NCBI RefSeq assembly: GCF_002238045.1
Contig: NZ_NBYO01000003.1
Span: 310,001 to 374,000 of the forward strand
Direction of reading: 5' to 3'
Length of the DNA: 64,000 nucleotides
Origin: Notoacmeibacter marinus
GTDB lineage: Bacteria; Pseudomonadota; Alphaproteobacteria; Rhizobiales; Rhizobiaceae
A program made the translations under genes and the position numbers. Below the pieces are notes generated by a model that was given only the letters and a program-made list of their open reading frames with translations, searched no databases and had not been told where the DNA came from. How positions within the stretch are numbered: the first letter of the stretch is position 1; every line of letters begins with the position of its first letter. Below, piece by piece: positions 39,481 through 46,835 of this stretch.

Positions 39481-40671
39481 TCAGCGGTCCACCTCACCGA
39501 ACACGATGTCGAGCGATCCGAGAATGGCGGACACATCCGCCAGCTGATGGCCACGACAAATGAAATCCATCGCCTGCAGATGGGCAAAACCAGGTGCGCG
39601 CAATTTGCAGCGATAGGGTTTGTTGGTGCCGTCGGCAACGAGATAGACGCCGAACTCGCCTTTCGGCGCTTCCACGGCGGCATACACTTCGCCCGGCGGG
39701 ACGTGATAGCCCTCCGTGTAGAGCTTGAAGTGGTGGATCAGCGCTTCCATGGAACGCTTCATCTCGCCACGCTTCGGCGGAACGATCTTGCCGTCGGTAT
39801 TGGAGACCGGGCCGATTCTCTCCTTGCCGAGAAGCCGTTCGCAGCATTGCCGCATGATGCGCACACTCTGGCGCATCTCTTCCATGCGGATCAGATAGCG
39901 ATCGTAGCAATCGCCATTCTTGCCGATGGCGATGTCGAATTCCATTTCGTCATAGCATTCATAGGGCTGGCTCTTGCGCAAATCCCATTTCGCACCGGAA
40001 CCGCGCACCATGACGCCGGAAAAGCCGAACGCCCAGGCGTCGTCCAGATCGACGACGCCGATATCGACATTGCGCTGCTTGAAAATTCGGCTGCCGGTCA
40101 GCAGGTCGTCCAGGTCCTGCACGGTCTGCAGAAAGGGATCGCACCAGGCGGCGATGTCTTCGACCAGTTGATCGGGAATGTCCTGATGAACCCCACCCGG
40201 CCGGAAATAGGCGGCGTGCATCCGCGCCCCGGAGGCGCGCTCATAGAACACCATCAGCTTTTCGCGTTCTTCGAAGCCCCAGAGCGGCGGGGTCAGCGCG
40301 CCGACGTCCAGCGCCTGCGTCGTGATGTTGAGAAGGTGCGAGAGAATACGACCGATCTCGCAGTAGAGAACGCGGATCAACTGGCCACGCTTCGGCACCT
40401 CGATATCGAGCATTCGCTCGACCGCCAGCGCAAAGGCGTGCTCCTGGTTCATCGGCGCGACGTAGTCGAGCCGGTCGAAATAGGGCACGGCCTGCAGATA
40501 GGTCTTGTGCTCGATCAGCTTTTCAGTGCCGCGATGCAGAAGGCCGATATGGGGATCGACGCGCTCTACAACCTCGCCGTCGAGCTCAAGCACCAGACGC
40601 AGAACGCCATGCGCCGCGGGGTGTTGCGGGCCGAAGTTAATGTTGAAGTTTCGGACGTTGTGTTCAGTCAT
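39481..40671 (-). CDS. nuoD: NADH-quinone oxidoreductase subunit D (49-kDa)
   Basis: 396 residues, the normal size for unfused NuoD. '[22 protein letters not shown]' at the start contains the quinone-site His, and '[19 protein letters not shown]' follows. It forms the quinone chamber with NuoB and NuoH. Its ATG lies 8 nt inside the end of the upstream GFA-family gene, not nuoC as usual. Confidence 0.97.
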   Translation of the reverse strand: MTEHNVRNFNINFGPQHPAAHGVLRLVLELDGEVVERVDPHIGLLHRGTEKLIEHKTYLQAVPYFDRLDYVAPMNQEHAFALAVERMLDIEVPKRGQLIRVLYCEIGRILSHLLNITTQALDVGALTPPLWGFEEREKLMVFYERASGARMHAAYFRPGGVHQDIPDQLVEDIAAWCDPFLQTVQDLDDLLTGSRIFKQRNVDIGVVDLDDAWAFGFSGVMVRGSGAKWDLRKSQPYECYDEMEFDIAIGKNGDCYDRYLIRMEEMRQSVRIMRQCCERLLGKERIGPVSNTDGKIVPPKRGEMKRSMEALIHHFKLYTEGYHVPPGEVYAAVEAPKGEFGVYLVADGTNKPYRCKLRAPGFAHLQAMDFICRGHQLADVSAILGSLDIVFGEVDR

Positions 40672-41101
40672 GTGACTGCGCCTCTTGTCCTGCCATCACC
40701 ATCGCCATGAACTGTTCGCCGGTCTGGCACTTGGTTTCGTTGGCGAATGCGTAATTGTCGGGTTTGTCGTCGATGAAAATCTGACCTGTGAAGGTAAAGC
40801 GGGACGGATCGTCGAAGGCCTGCGCCGAAACGACCGACACCGAGCCGTCTTTCGCGCGCCAAGAGAGCGTCGTGCCGCACGATTTGCAAAACAGGCGCTG
40901 GCCCCACGGCGATGAGTCGTAGACGCCGATAGAATCCTCGCTGTCATATTCGACGCTCTCGGCATCGACCGCCATCCAGACGCCGCCGGACCAGCGCCGA
41001 CACATGCCGCAATGACAGACACCCATCTCCATATTTTTCGGCGTCGCCTGAAATTCGACAGCGCCGCAGAGACATTGACCTTTCAGCGGTTCCGCACTCA
41101 T
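40664..41101 (-). CDS. GFA / CENP-V family zinc protein inserted in the nuo operon
   Basis: 145 residues with the GFA zinc-ligand pattern: CLCGAVEF near the start, CHCGMCRRW in the middle and CKSCGTTL further on. Members were named after a glutathione-dependent formaldehyde-activating enzyme, but most have no proven reaction. The ATG at 41101 shares a base with the nuoC stop (TGATG), and the 3' end overlaps nuoD by 8 nt, so it is locked into the operon. It may have been captured by chance or may serve metal/thiol chemistry near complex I. Confidence 0.88.
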   Translation of the reverse strand: MSAEPLKGQCLCGAVEFQATPKNMEMGVCHCGMCRRWSGGVWMAVDAESVEYDSEDSIGVYDSSPWGQRLFCKSCGTTLSWRAKDGSVSVVSAQAFDDPSRFTFTGQIFIDDKPDNYAFANETKCQTGEQFMAMVMAGQEAQSHD

Positions 41102-41706
41102 CACGAACTCGCCTTCTCATCACCGGGCAGTTCGTATTCGGTGCCCTCCCAGGGCGACAGGAAATCGAACTGCCGGAACTCCTGGCGCAGATTGACCGGC
41201 TCGTAGACCACACGCTTGACGGTATCGTCCCAGCGCACCTCGACAAAACCAGTCAGCGGAAAATCCTTACGCAGCGGATGCCCCTCGAAGCCGTAATCGG
41301 TCAGAATGCGCCGCAGATCCGGGTGTCCGGTGAAGAGAATACCGTAGAAATCGTAGGCTTCGCGCTCGAACCAGTCGGCGCCGGGAAAGACATCGACCGC
41401 ACTGGGAATCGGCGTGTCCTCATCCGTCTCGACCTTGATGCGAATCCGCATGTTCTGCCGTGGCGACAGAAGATGATGCACCATGTCGAAGCGCCTCTGG
41501 CGAGACGGATAATCCACGCCCGCGCCATCGATGTAGTTGATGAACTGGCACTGCGTATCGGTCTTCAGGAAGTTCAGCACCTTGATGAGATTTTTCGGCG
41601 CGACCACGATGGTGAGTTCGCCATAGGCGACGCTCGACTGTTCGATCGCATCGTCCAGCTTCTCGGCCAGATAGTCGGCAAGGTCGCGCATTGCTTCGTC
41701 GGTCAT
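41101..41706 (-). CDS. nuoC: NADH-quinone oxidoreductase subunit C (30-kDa)
   Basis: 201 residues. The signature '[40 protein letters not shown]' is intact. NuoC is separate from NuoD here, unlike the fused E. coli NuoCD. It is a peripheral-arm structural subunit. It starts 9 nt after the nuoB stop. Confidence 0.97.
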   Translation of the reverse strand: MTDEAMRDLADYLAEKLDDAIEQSSVAYGELTIVVAPKNLIKVLNFLKTDTQCQFINYIDGAGVDYPSRQRRFDMVHHLLSPRQNMRIRIKVETDEDTPIPSAVDVFPGADWFEREAYDFYGILFTGHPDLRRILTDYGFEGHPLRKDFPLTGFVEVRWDDTVKRVVYEPVNLRQEFRQFDFLSPWEGTEYELPGDEKASS

Positions 41707-41715
41707 CGCCTTCCC

Positions 41716-42318
41716 CTACCGCTCGATCGTGCCGGTGCGGCGAATTTTACGTTGAAGAAGAAGAACACCGTAAAGGAGCGCCTCGGCGGTCGGCGGGCAG
41801 CCCGGCACATAGATGTCCACCGGGACCACCCGATCGCAGCCACGCACGACGGAATAGGAATAGTGGTAATAGCCGCCGCCATTGGCGCAGGACCCCATGG
41901 AGATGACGTAGCGCGGTTCGGGCATCTGGTCGTAGACCTTGCGCAGCGCCGGCGCCATCTTGTTGGTCAGCGTGCCGGCGACGATCATCACATCCGACTG
42001 GCGCGGGCTCGCGCGCGGTGCGAAGCCGAAGCGCTCGCAGTCGTAACGCGGCATGGACATCTGCATCATTTCGACCGCGCAGCAGGCCAGGCCGAAGGTC
42101 ATCCACATCAGCGAGCCCTGGCGCGCCCAGGTGATCAACGCCTCGGACGAGGTGACGACGAAGCCCTTATCGTCCAGTTCGCCGTGAACCTCACGGAACC
42201 AGGGATCGTCAGCGCCAACGGGCTGGCCGGTGTTCGGATCGATGATGCCTTTCGGAGACGGAGCGACGATCGTGCCGTCTCCGGCCGTCACGGCCTTATC
42301 GGAAGTGGTCAGTCCCAT
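41716..42318 (-). CDS. nuoB: NADH-quinone oxidoreductase subunit B (cluster N2)
   Basis: 200 residues. Cluster N2 ligands are visible: the tandem Cys in [11 protein letters not shown], Cys in [11 protein letters not shown] and Cys in [12 protein letters not shown]. The start at 42318 (MGLTT) overlaps nuoA by 10 nt and has a G-rich Shine-Dalgarno (AAGGGGG); an in-frame codon 21 nt upstream is less likely. The ~40-residue N-terminal extension is typical of alphaproteobacterial NuoB. Confidence 0.97.
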   Translation of the reverse strand: MGLTTSDKAVTAGDGTIVAPSPKGIIDPNTGQPVGADDPWFREVHGELDDKGFVVTSSEALITWARQGSLMWMTFGLACCAVEMMQMSMPRYDCERFGFAPRASPRQSDVMIVAGTLTNKMAPALRKVYDQMPEPRYVISMGSCANGGGYYHYSYSVVRGCDRVVPVDIYVPGCPPTAEALLYGVLLLQRKIRRTGTIER

Positions 42319-42683
42319 TCCAGCGCCCCCTTCTTCCATTCATAGACGAAGCCGATGGTCAGAACCGCAAGGAACACCATCATCGACCAGAAACCGAACC
42401 ACCCTATAGCGCCGAACGAAACGGCCCACGGGAAGAGAAACGCCACTTCCAGATCGAAGATGATGAAAAGGATGGCGACCAGGTAGAAGCGAACATCGAA
42501 CTTCATGCGCGCATCGTCGAATGCGTTGAAGCCGCACTCATAGGCCGACAGCTTCTCAGGATCGGGATCCTTGTATGCGATGATGAAGGGCGCGATCATC
42601 AAAGCGAGTCCGATGACCAGCGCGACACCGATGAAGATCAGAACTGGAAGGTAGGAAGCGAGAAGTTGTTCCACGCTCGACAT
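42309..42683 (-). CDS. nuoA: NADH-quinone oxidoreductase subunit A
   Basis: 124 residues with three membrane helices and the conserved '[43 protein letters not shown]' region. First gene of the complex I operon. The start is ambiguous. AAAGGAG directly abuts the ATG at 42683, which is too close to serve it, but lies 9 nt before an in-frame GTG at 42674. That GTG would give the family-like N-terminus (M)[13 protein letters not shown]. Confidence 0.95.
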   Translation of the reverse strand: MSSVEQLLASYLPVLIFIGVALVIGLALMIAPFIIAYKDPDPEKLSAYECGFNAFDDARMKFDVRFYLVAILFIIFDLEVAFLFPWAVSFGAIGWFGFWSMMVFLAVLTIGFVYEWKKGALEWD

Positions 42684-42773
42684 CTCCTTTGCCACCCTTT
42701 GCGTCAGACGGGAGCGAGAAGGACTGGCAGGACGCCGAAGCTCTCGTCCGAGATGGTTCTCGAAATGACGCCG

Positions 42774-42802
42774 CACTAGCCCAGCCAATCAGGGAGTGCA
42801 AG
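42774..42802 (-). promoter_or_regulatory. Candidate nuo operon promoter
   Basis: On the minus strand, CTTGCA (-35) and CTAGTG (-10) are separated by exactly 17 nt, resembling the alphaproteobacterial CTTGAC-N17-CTATAT pattern. It would leave an untranslated leader of about 85 nt before nuoA. Based on pattern only. Confidence 0.35.
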
Positions 42803-42835
42803 GGTAACACAAGTCTAATGGGGCCTGCCCACCAT

Positions 42836-42876
42836 AGAATATAATATGATATTACTGGTCATATATAGTTTAATGT
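42836..42876. other. AT-rich island with a 13-bp palindrome upstream of nuoA
   Basis: About 40 bp are strongly AT-rich inside GC-rich DNA. They include the perfect dyad TAATATGATATTA (42842-42854) and ATATATAG. A short plus-strand frame with GGAGG and ATG follows at 42895. It may be a promoter/UP element, an operator or the scar of a rearrangement. Confidence 0.4.
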
Positions 42877-42945
42877 CCTTCCTGTTGGAGGCTCATGGCC
42901 GACCACTCTTGCGCAATGGCAGTCCTTTGAGTTCTCGATAGGCCT

Positions 42946-43707
42946 TCACGCCATTCTGTCCGCCCAGCCGGCGAAGGTGCGTTCCAGCCAGACAACGGCG
43001 TAATAAAGAAGGATGCCCAGCACCGCCAGCGCGATGAGCACGGCGAACATCAGAGGATAGTTCGAGTTGGTCTGGCCGGAGAGGAACAGCGCGCCGAGAC
43101 CTCGGCCATGCGGTGAGATGATCTCCACCAGATTGGTGCCGATAAAGGCGAGCGTGGCGGAAACCTTCAGCGCGCCGAAGAATTCCGGCAGGGTCTTCGG
43201 CAGGGCGATCTTACGGAAGATAGTGAAGCGAGATGCGCCCAGCGAACGCAGAATGTCGCGATATTCCGGCTCCAACGTCGCCAGACCGATGGCGACCGAC
43301 ACCGCGATCGGAAAGAAGGAGATCAGGAACGCCATCATGACCGTGTTGAAGTTGTGCTGGCCGATGAAGAGAAGCGCCAGCACCGGCACCAGGGTGGCTT
43401 TCGGAATGGCGTTGAAACCGATCAGAAGCGGATAGAGCGCATCGTTGGCAATACGCGAGAGGCCCATCACCATGCCGAGCAACACGCCCGCGACGATGGC
43501 GATGAGAAGGCCGACCACCGTGCGCCAGAGCGTTTCCCAAGCACCCGTCAGAAAGAGCTTCCAGAAGCGCATATAGGCGTCCGGCAGATCCGACGGTGAA
43601 GCCATCACGTAGTCCGGCCATCCATTGGCCCAGACGAGCAGTTCCCAGAGAATGACGAAGATGGCGATCGCCGCGATCGGAACGGCGACCTTCTGAAAGG
43701 TGTGCAT
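42946..43707 (-). CDS. ABC transporter permease (SsuC/TauC/ThiX-like)
   Basis: 253 residues with about six membrane helices and the BPD-type permease EAA loop ('EYRDILRSLGASRFTIFRKIALPKTLPEFFGALKVS'). It is in the family that imports nitrate, sulfonates, taurine or pyrimidine precursors. Its ATG overlaps the ATPase gene stop by one base (TGATG-type junction at 43707). Substrate is set by the binding protein two genes upstream. Last gene of this importer. Confidence 0.9.
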   Translation of the reverse strand: MHTFQKVAVPIAAIAIFVILWELLVWANGWPDYVMASPSDLPDAYMRFWKLFLTGAWETLWRTVVGLLIAIVAGVLLGMVMGLSRIANDALYPLLIGFNAIPKATLVPVLALLFIGQHNFNTVMMAFLISFFPIAVSVAIGLATLEPEYRDILRSLGASRFTIFRKIALPKTLPEFFGALKVSATLAFIGTNLVEIISPHGRGLGALFLSGQTNSNYPLMFAVLIALAVLGILLYYAVVWLERTFAGWADRMA

Positions 43708-44495
43708 CAGCCGGCCTCCCCGTCGCGACCCTGCGCGATTTTGATCTGGTCGCGCAGCGTGTGCAGCATGTCACCGACATGCGGCTCGAAGAGAATGGCG
43801 AGCGGCCGGTCGTCGGGCAGATCGATATCCATCACATATTGCGTCCTGGCAGGGCGGTCGGACAGAACGATAACCTCATCGCCGAGATAGACACTTTCGC
43901 GCAGATCGTGGGTGATCAGCAGGGCCGTGAAGGGCTCGGCCGCCCGCAGATTGCGCATGGTCTGCCAGAGATCCTCGCGGGTGAAATTGTCCAGCGCGCC
44001 GAACGGCTCGTCCATGATGAGAACGTCGGGCTTGTGCACGATGGCCCGGCAGAGCGAGGCGCGCTGGCGCATCCCACCGGACAGTTCGGAAGGCCGCTTG
44101 CCCTCGAAACCGGACAGCCCCACCATCTCCAGCAGTTCTTCGGCGCGCGCCACGCGCTTCTTGCGCGGCATGTCGGAGGCGACGATCTCCAGCGGCAGGA
44201 TGACATTGTCCAGAATGGTCCGCCATTCCAGCAGGACCGGGTTCTGGAATGCCATGCCGACCGTCTGGCGCGGGCTGCTGACCCGTTCGCCGTGCAGCCA
44301 GACCTCGCCCTTGTCGGGCCGCATCAGCCCTGCGATCAGCCGCGTTAGCGTGGATTTTCCGCATCCGGATGGCCCCACGACCGCACAGAACTCCCCTTCC
44401 GGCACCGCCAGATCGAGACCGGCCAGAACCGGCAGCGGTCCGGCCTTGGTCTGGTAGGCATGGTGAACGTCTTTGATTTCAATGAGATCGGTCAT
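43707..44495 (-). CDS. ABC transporter ATPase (SsuB/TauB/ThiY-like importer)
   Basis: 262 residues with P-loop GPSGCGKST, signature LSGGMRQRASLCRA and Walker B LIMDEPFGALDNFTRE; the last is typical of nitrate/sulfonate/taurine-type importers. The H-loop reads LLITHDLRESVYL. It follows the binding-protein gene by 65 nt that hold a strong hairpin, and is coupled to the permease gene. Confidence 0.93.
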   Translation of the reverse strand: MTDLIEIKDVHHAYQTKAGPLPVLAGLDLAVPEGEFCAVVGPSGCGKSTLTRLIAGLMRPDKGEVWLHGERVSSPRQTVGMAFQNPVLLEWRTILDNVILPLEIVASDMPRKKRVARAEELLEMVGLSGFEGKRPSELSGGMRQRASLCRAIVHKPDVLIMDEPFGALDNFTREDLWQTMRNLRAAEPFTALLITHDLRESVYLGDEVIVLSDRPARTQYVMDIDLPDDRPLAILFEPHVGDMLHTLRDQIKIAQGRDGEAG

Positions 44496-44512
44496 CGCGA
44501 TTCCAAAAGAGT

Positions 44513-44538
44513 CGAGCCGGTCATTCGCGACCGGCTCG
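44513..44538 (-). other. Intra-operon stem-loop between binding-protein and ATPase genes
   Basis: A 10-bp perfect stem, CGAGCCGGTC with GACCGGCTCG, closes a 6-nt loop. On the minus strand ACTCTTTTGG follows, a weak U tract. Such hairpins behind periplasmic binding-protein genes often protect the upstream mRNA or partly terminate, so that the binding protein is made in excess. That role is inferred. Confidence 0.65.
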
Positions 44539-44560
44539 TCAAAGCAAAAATCCGGGCGTC

Positions 44561-45568
44561 TTACTGCAGTTTGGCGGCGTCACCGGACGGCAGATAGCTG
44601 CCGTCCCAGAACGTTTCCATCCGGGGCGTAGTCTGGAATTCGTAGACGGTCTTGGTCTGTTCGATCGCCGCTTCGAAACGCGATTCGTCGATACCGCCCA
44701 TGCCGTTTTCTTTGACCCAGTCGGTCAGCACATTGGCATCGATCGCCATTTGCAGCCGGTCGATTTCCAGCTCCTTGTCGGCGGCCGGGTTGCGTTGCAG
44801 AAGCGAATCGATCGCCTCGGAAGGATTGGCGATCGCGCTTGTCCAGCCCATCGCGACCGCTTCCAGAAAGCCCTTCACCGCATCCGGGTTCTCTTCGGCG
44901 AACTCGGTGTTGACGATGATGGCATTGCCGTAAAGCTGCACACCGTAATCGGACATCAGCAGGACGGACAGATCGTCTTTCGGCACGCCGAGCCGGATCA
45001 GATTGAGAGTGGACGAAAACGAGAAGCCCGTCACGGCCGCGACATTGCCCTCCGCCAGCATCGGCTCACGCGTCGGGAAGCCGACCGGCTCGACCGTGAT
45101 GGCGTCCATGTCCAGATCGTTTTCGGCGGCAAAGATCGGAAATTGCGCCCAGGCGCCATCGGGCGGCGGCGCGCCCAACACTTTTCCTTCGAGGTCTTTC
45201 GGGGCTTCGACACCGAGCGACTTGCGTCCAACGACCGAGAAGGGCGGCTTGTCATAGACCATCATCACCGCCCTGACCGGCGCGCCAGGGTTCTGGTCCA
45301 GAAAGCGCATAAGCGAGTTGATGTCGGCGAAACCGACGGGAAAGGCGCCGGTCGCCACTTTTGGAATCGCGTCGAGCGATCCTTTGCCTTCCGTGATCTC
45401 GACCTCGAGGCCCTTCTGCTCGAAATACCCCTTGTCGATGGCCAGGAAATACGGTGCGGCCGGCCCCTCGAATTTCCAGTCGAGCGCGAAAGGCATGGCC
45501 TGCTGCGCCCAACTGGGAGTTGCGGTTGCCGCGATCATCGCCGCGGCGGCCAGGAATGTTTTGATCAA
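44561..45568 (-). CDS. ABC transporter substrate-binding protein, NMT1/THI5-like family
   Basis: 335 residues starting at a TTG (45568) with CGGAG 6 nt upstream. This gives a clean signal peptide (IKTFLAAAAMIAATATPSWA, cut before QQ). The mature part is an NMT1/THI5-type binding fold: 'FALDWKFEGPAAPYFLAIDKGYFEQKGLEV' and 'GVEAPKDLEGKVLG'. Possible ligands include pyrimidine (thiamine precursor), riboflavin or sulfonate compounds. No TPP riboswitch was seen in the 230-nt leader. First gene of a three-gene importer. Confidence 0.85.
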   Translation of the reverse strand: MIKTFLAAAAMIAATATPSWAQQAMPFALDWKFEGPAAPYFLAIDKGYFEQKGLEVEITEGKGSLDAIPKVATGAFPVGFADINSLMRFLDQNPGAPVRAVMMVYDKPPFSVVGRKSLGVEAPKDLEGKVLGAPPPDGAWAQFPIFAAENDLDMDAITVEPVGFPTREPMLAEGNVAAVTGFSFSSTLNLIRLGVPKDDLSVLLMSDYGVQLYGNAIIVNTEFAEENPDAVKGFLEAVAMGWTSAIANPSEAIDSLLQRNPAADKELEIDRLQMAIDANVLTDWVKENGMGGIDESRFEAAIEQTKTVYEFQTTPRMETFWDGSYLPSGDAAKLQ

Positions 45569-45802
45569 ATTGCGCTCCGTCTGGTGGGGGCCTTTTCTCG
45601 TCGAAAGACCCGGCCTCATCGAAAGCCATCGAACCACATGGGCGTTTTTTAATCAACCAAACGAGCAACCTCGATCTTGCCTATTTTTTTGGCAGTCTTT
45701 CAGGCTTGCGCAGGGCAAAAGGTGGCGCGGCAGCTGCTCAGGACCTCACAGCGGCTTCAGGGATGCGATGGCCGCCGCACCGGCCTATCGACAAAAAGAC
45801 TC

Positions 45803-46690
45803 CTATTCGTCCGTTTCCCAGGCTGCGCCTTCGAGAACGTCCAAAGGGATTTTCATGTAACGTGTGCCGTTGGATTCCGGCTTTGGCAGCCGGCCGCCAT
45901 TGGTGTTCACCTGCAGGGCGAAGAGAATCTGGTTCGGCATTGGCAGGGTCTTGTCGCGGCTTTCGCGCAATTCGATGAAGTCCGCTTCGCTCATGCCATC
46001 CTTCAAATGAATGTTCTCCCGCTTTTGCTCGCCGACGGTCGATTCCCAGGCGGGGTCGCGGCCACCCGGCTGATAGTCATGGCCGGTGAAGATGCGCGTT
46101 TCGTCCGGCAAAACGAGGATCTGCTGGATCGAGTTCCACAATGTCTTGGCGCTGCCGCCCGGAAAGTCCGCGCGCGCCGTGCCGCCATCGGGCATGAACA
46201 GCGTATCGTGCACGAAGGCAGCATCGCCGATGACATAGGTGATCGAGGCAAGCGTATGTCCGGGCGAGAACATCACCCGCGCATCCATCTGGCCGACCTT
46301 GAACGTCTCACCATCCTTGAAAATATGGTTCCATTGCGAGCCGTCGGCGGGAAAATCCGGCCAGTTATAGAAGTCTTTCCAGAGCGACTGCACCTGAACC
46401 ACCTGATCGCCAATGGCAGTTCGCGCGTTCGTCTTCTCTTTCAGGTAATGGGCGGATGAAAAATGATCGGCATGGGGATGAGTGTCGAGAATCCATTCGA
46501 CCGACAGCCCTTCGCTGTCGATATAGTCCAGAATCTCATCGGCGCTGAACGTCGACGTCGCGCCCGATTTCGGATCGAAATCGAGAACCGGATCGATGAT
46601 GGCGGCCTTTTTGGTTTCGGGACAAGAGGCGACATACTGGATCGAGTTGGTCCGCTTCTCGTAGAAGCCTTTCACCTTTGGTTTCAACAT
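45803..46690 (-). CDS. Metallo-beta-lactamase-fold hydrolase, persulfide/sulfur dioxygenase-like (Blh type)
   Basis: 295 residues from ATG 46690 (AAGGAA upstream). Metal-binding motif THPHADHF, further His in SPGHTLAS, Asp in FVHDTLF and His in FTGHDYQPGG. The opening 'YEKRTNSIQYVASCPETKKAAIIDPVLDFDPKSG' matches the Blh/ETHE1 branch that oxidises glutathione persulfide. In Agrobacterium and Xylella blh is controlled by the ArsR-type repressor BigR; no bigR is nearby. It is divergent from a SulP transporter, consistent with a sulfur role. Confidence 0.85.
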   Translation of the reverse strand: MLKPKVKGFYEKRTNSIQYVASCPETKKAAIIDPVLDFDPKSGATSTFSADEILDYIDSEGLSVEWILDTHPHADHFSSAHYLKEKTNARTAIGDQVVQVQSLWKDFYNWPDFPADGSQWNHIFKDGETFKVGQMDARVMFSPGHTLASITYVIGDAAFVHDTLFMPDGGTARADFPGGSAKTLWNSIQQILVLPDETRIFTGHDYQPGGRDPAWESTVGEQKRENIHLKDGMSEADFIELRESRDKTLPMPNQILFALQVNTNGGRLPKPESNGTRYMKIPLDVLEGAAWETDE

Positions 46691-46756
46691 TCTGGTTCCT
46701 TCTTGAAAACGGTTCAGTGCCAACGGAAAACCTCGTATCCCGCAGCGGCTGGATTT

Positions 46757-46780
46757 ACATATTCATTTTTCTATATATGT
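46757..46780. promoter_or_regulatory. Candidate operator dyad in the blh-sulP divergent region
   Basis: ACATAT-N12-ATATGT forms a 24-bp inverted repeat in an AT-rich stretch between the two divergent genes. It lies 66 bp before the hydrolase start and 56 bp before the SulP start. An ArsR/BigR-type repressor is a plausible ligand; the match to a BigR box was not tested. Confidence 0.4.
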
Positions 46781-46835
46781 TCAACCCGTCCTCGCTTGCG
46801 CCGGCAAAAACCTGCCGAATCCCGGAATTGACCAA

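Noticed and set aside
45569-45802. Looked for a TPP or other riboswitch before the NMT1/THI5-like binding-protein gene
   Set aside because: No CTGAGA...TACC...GATNTGG-type thi-box elements are present; only a short uORF (MWFDGFR) is seen, which is too little to call.
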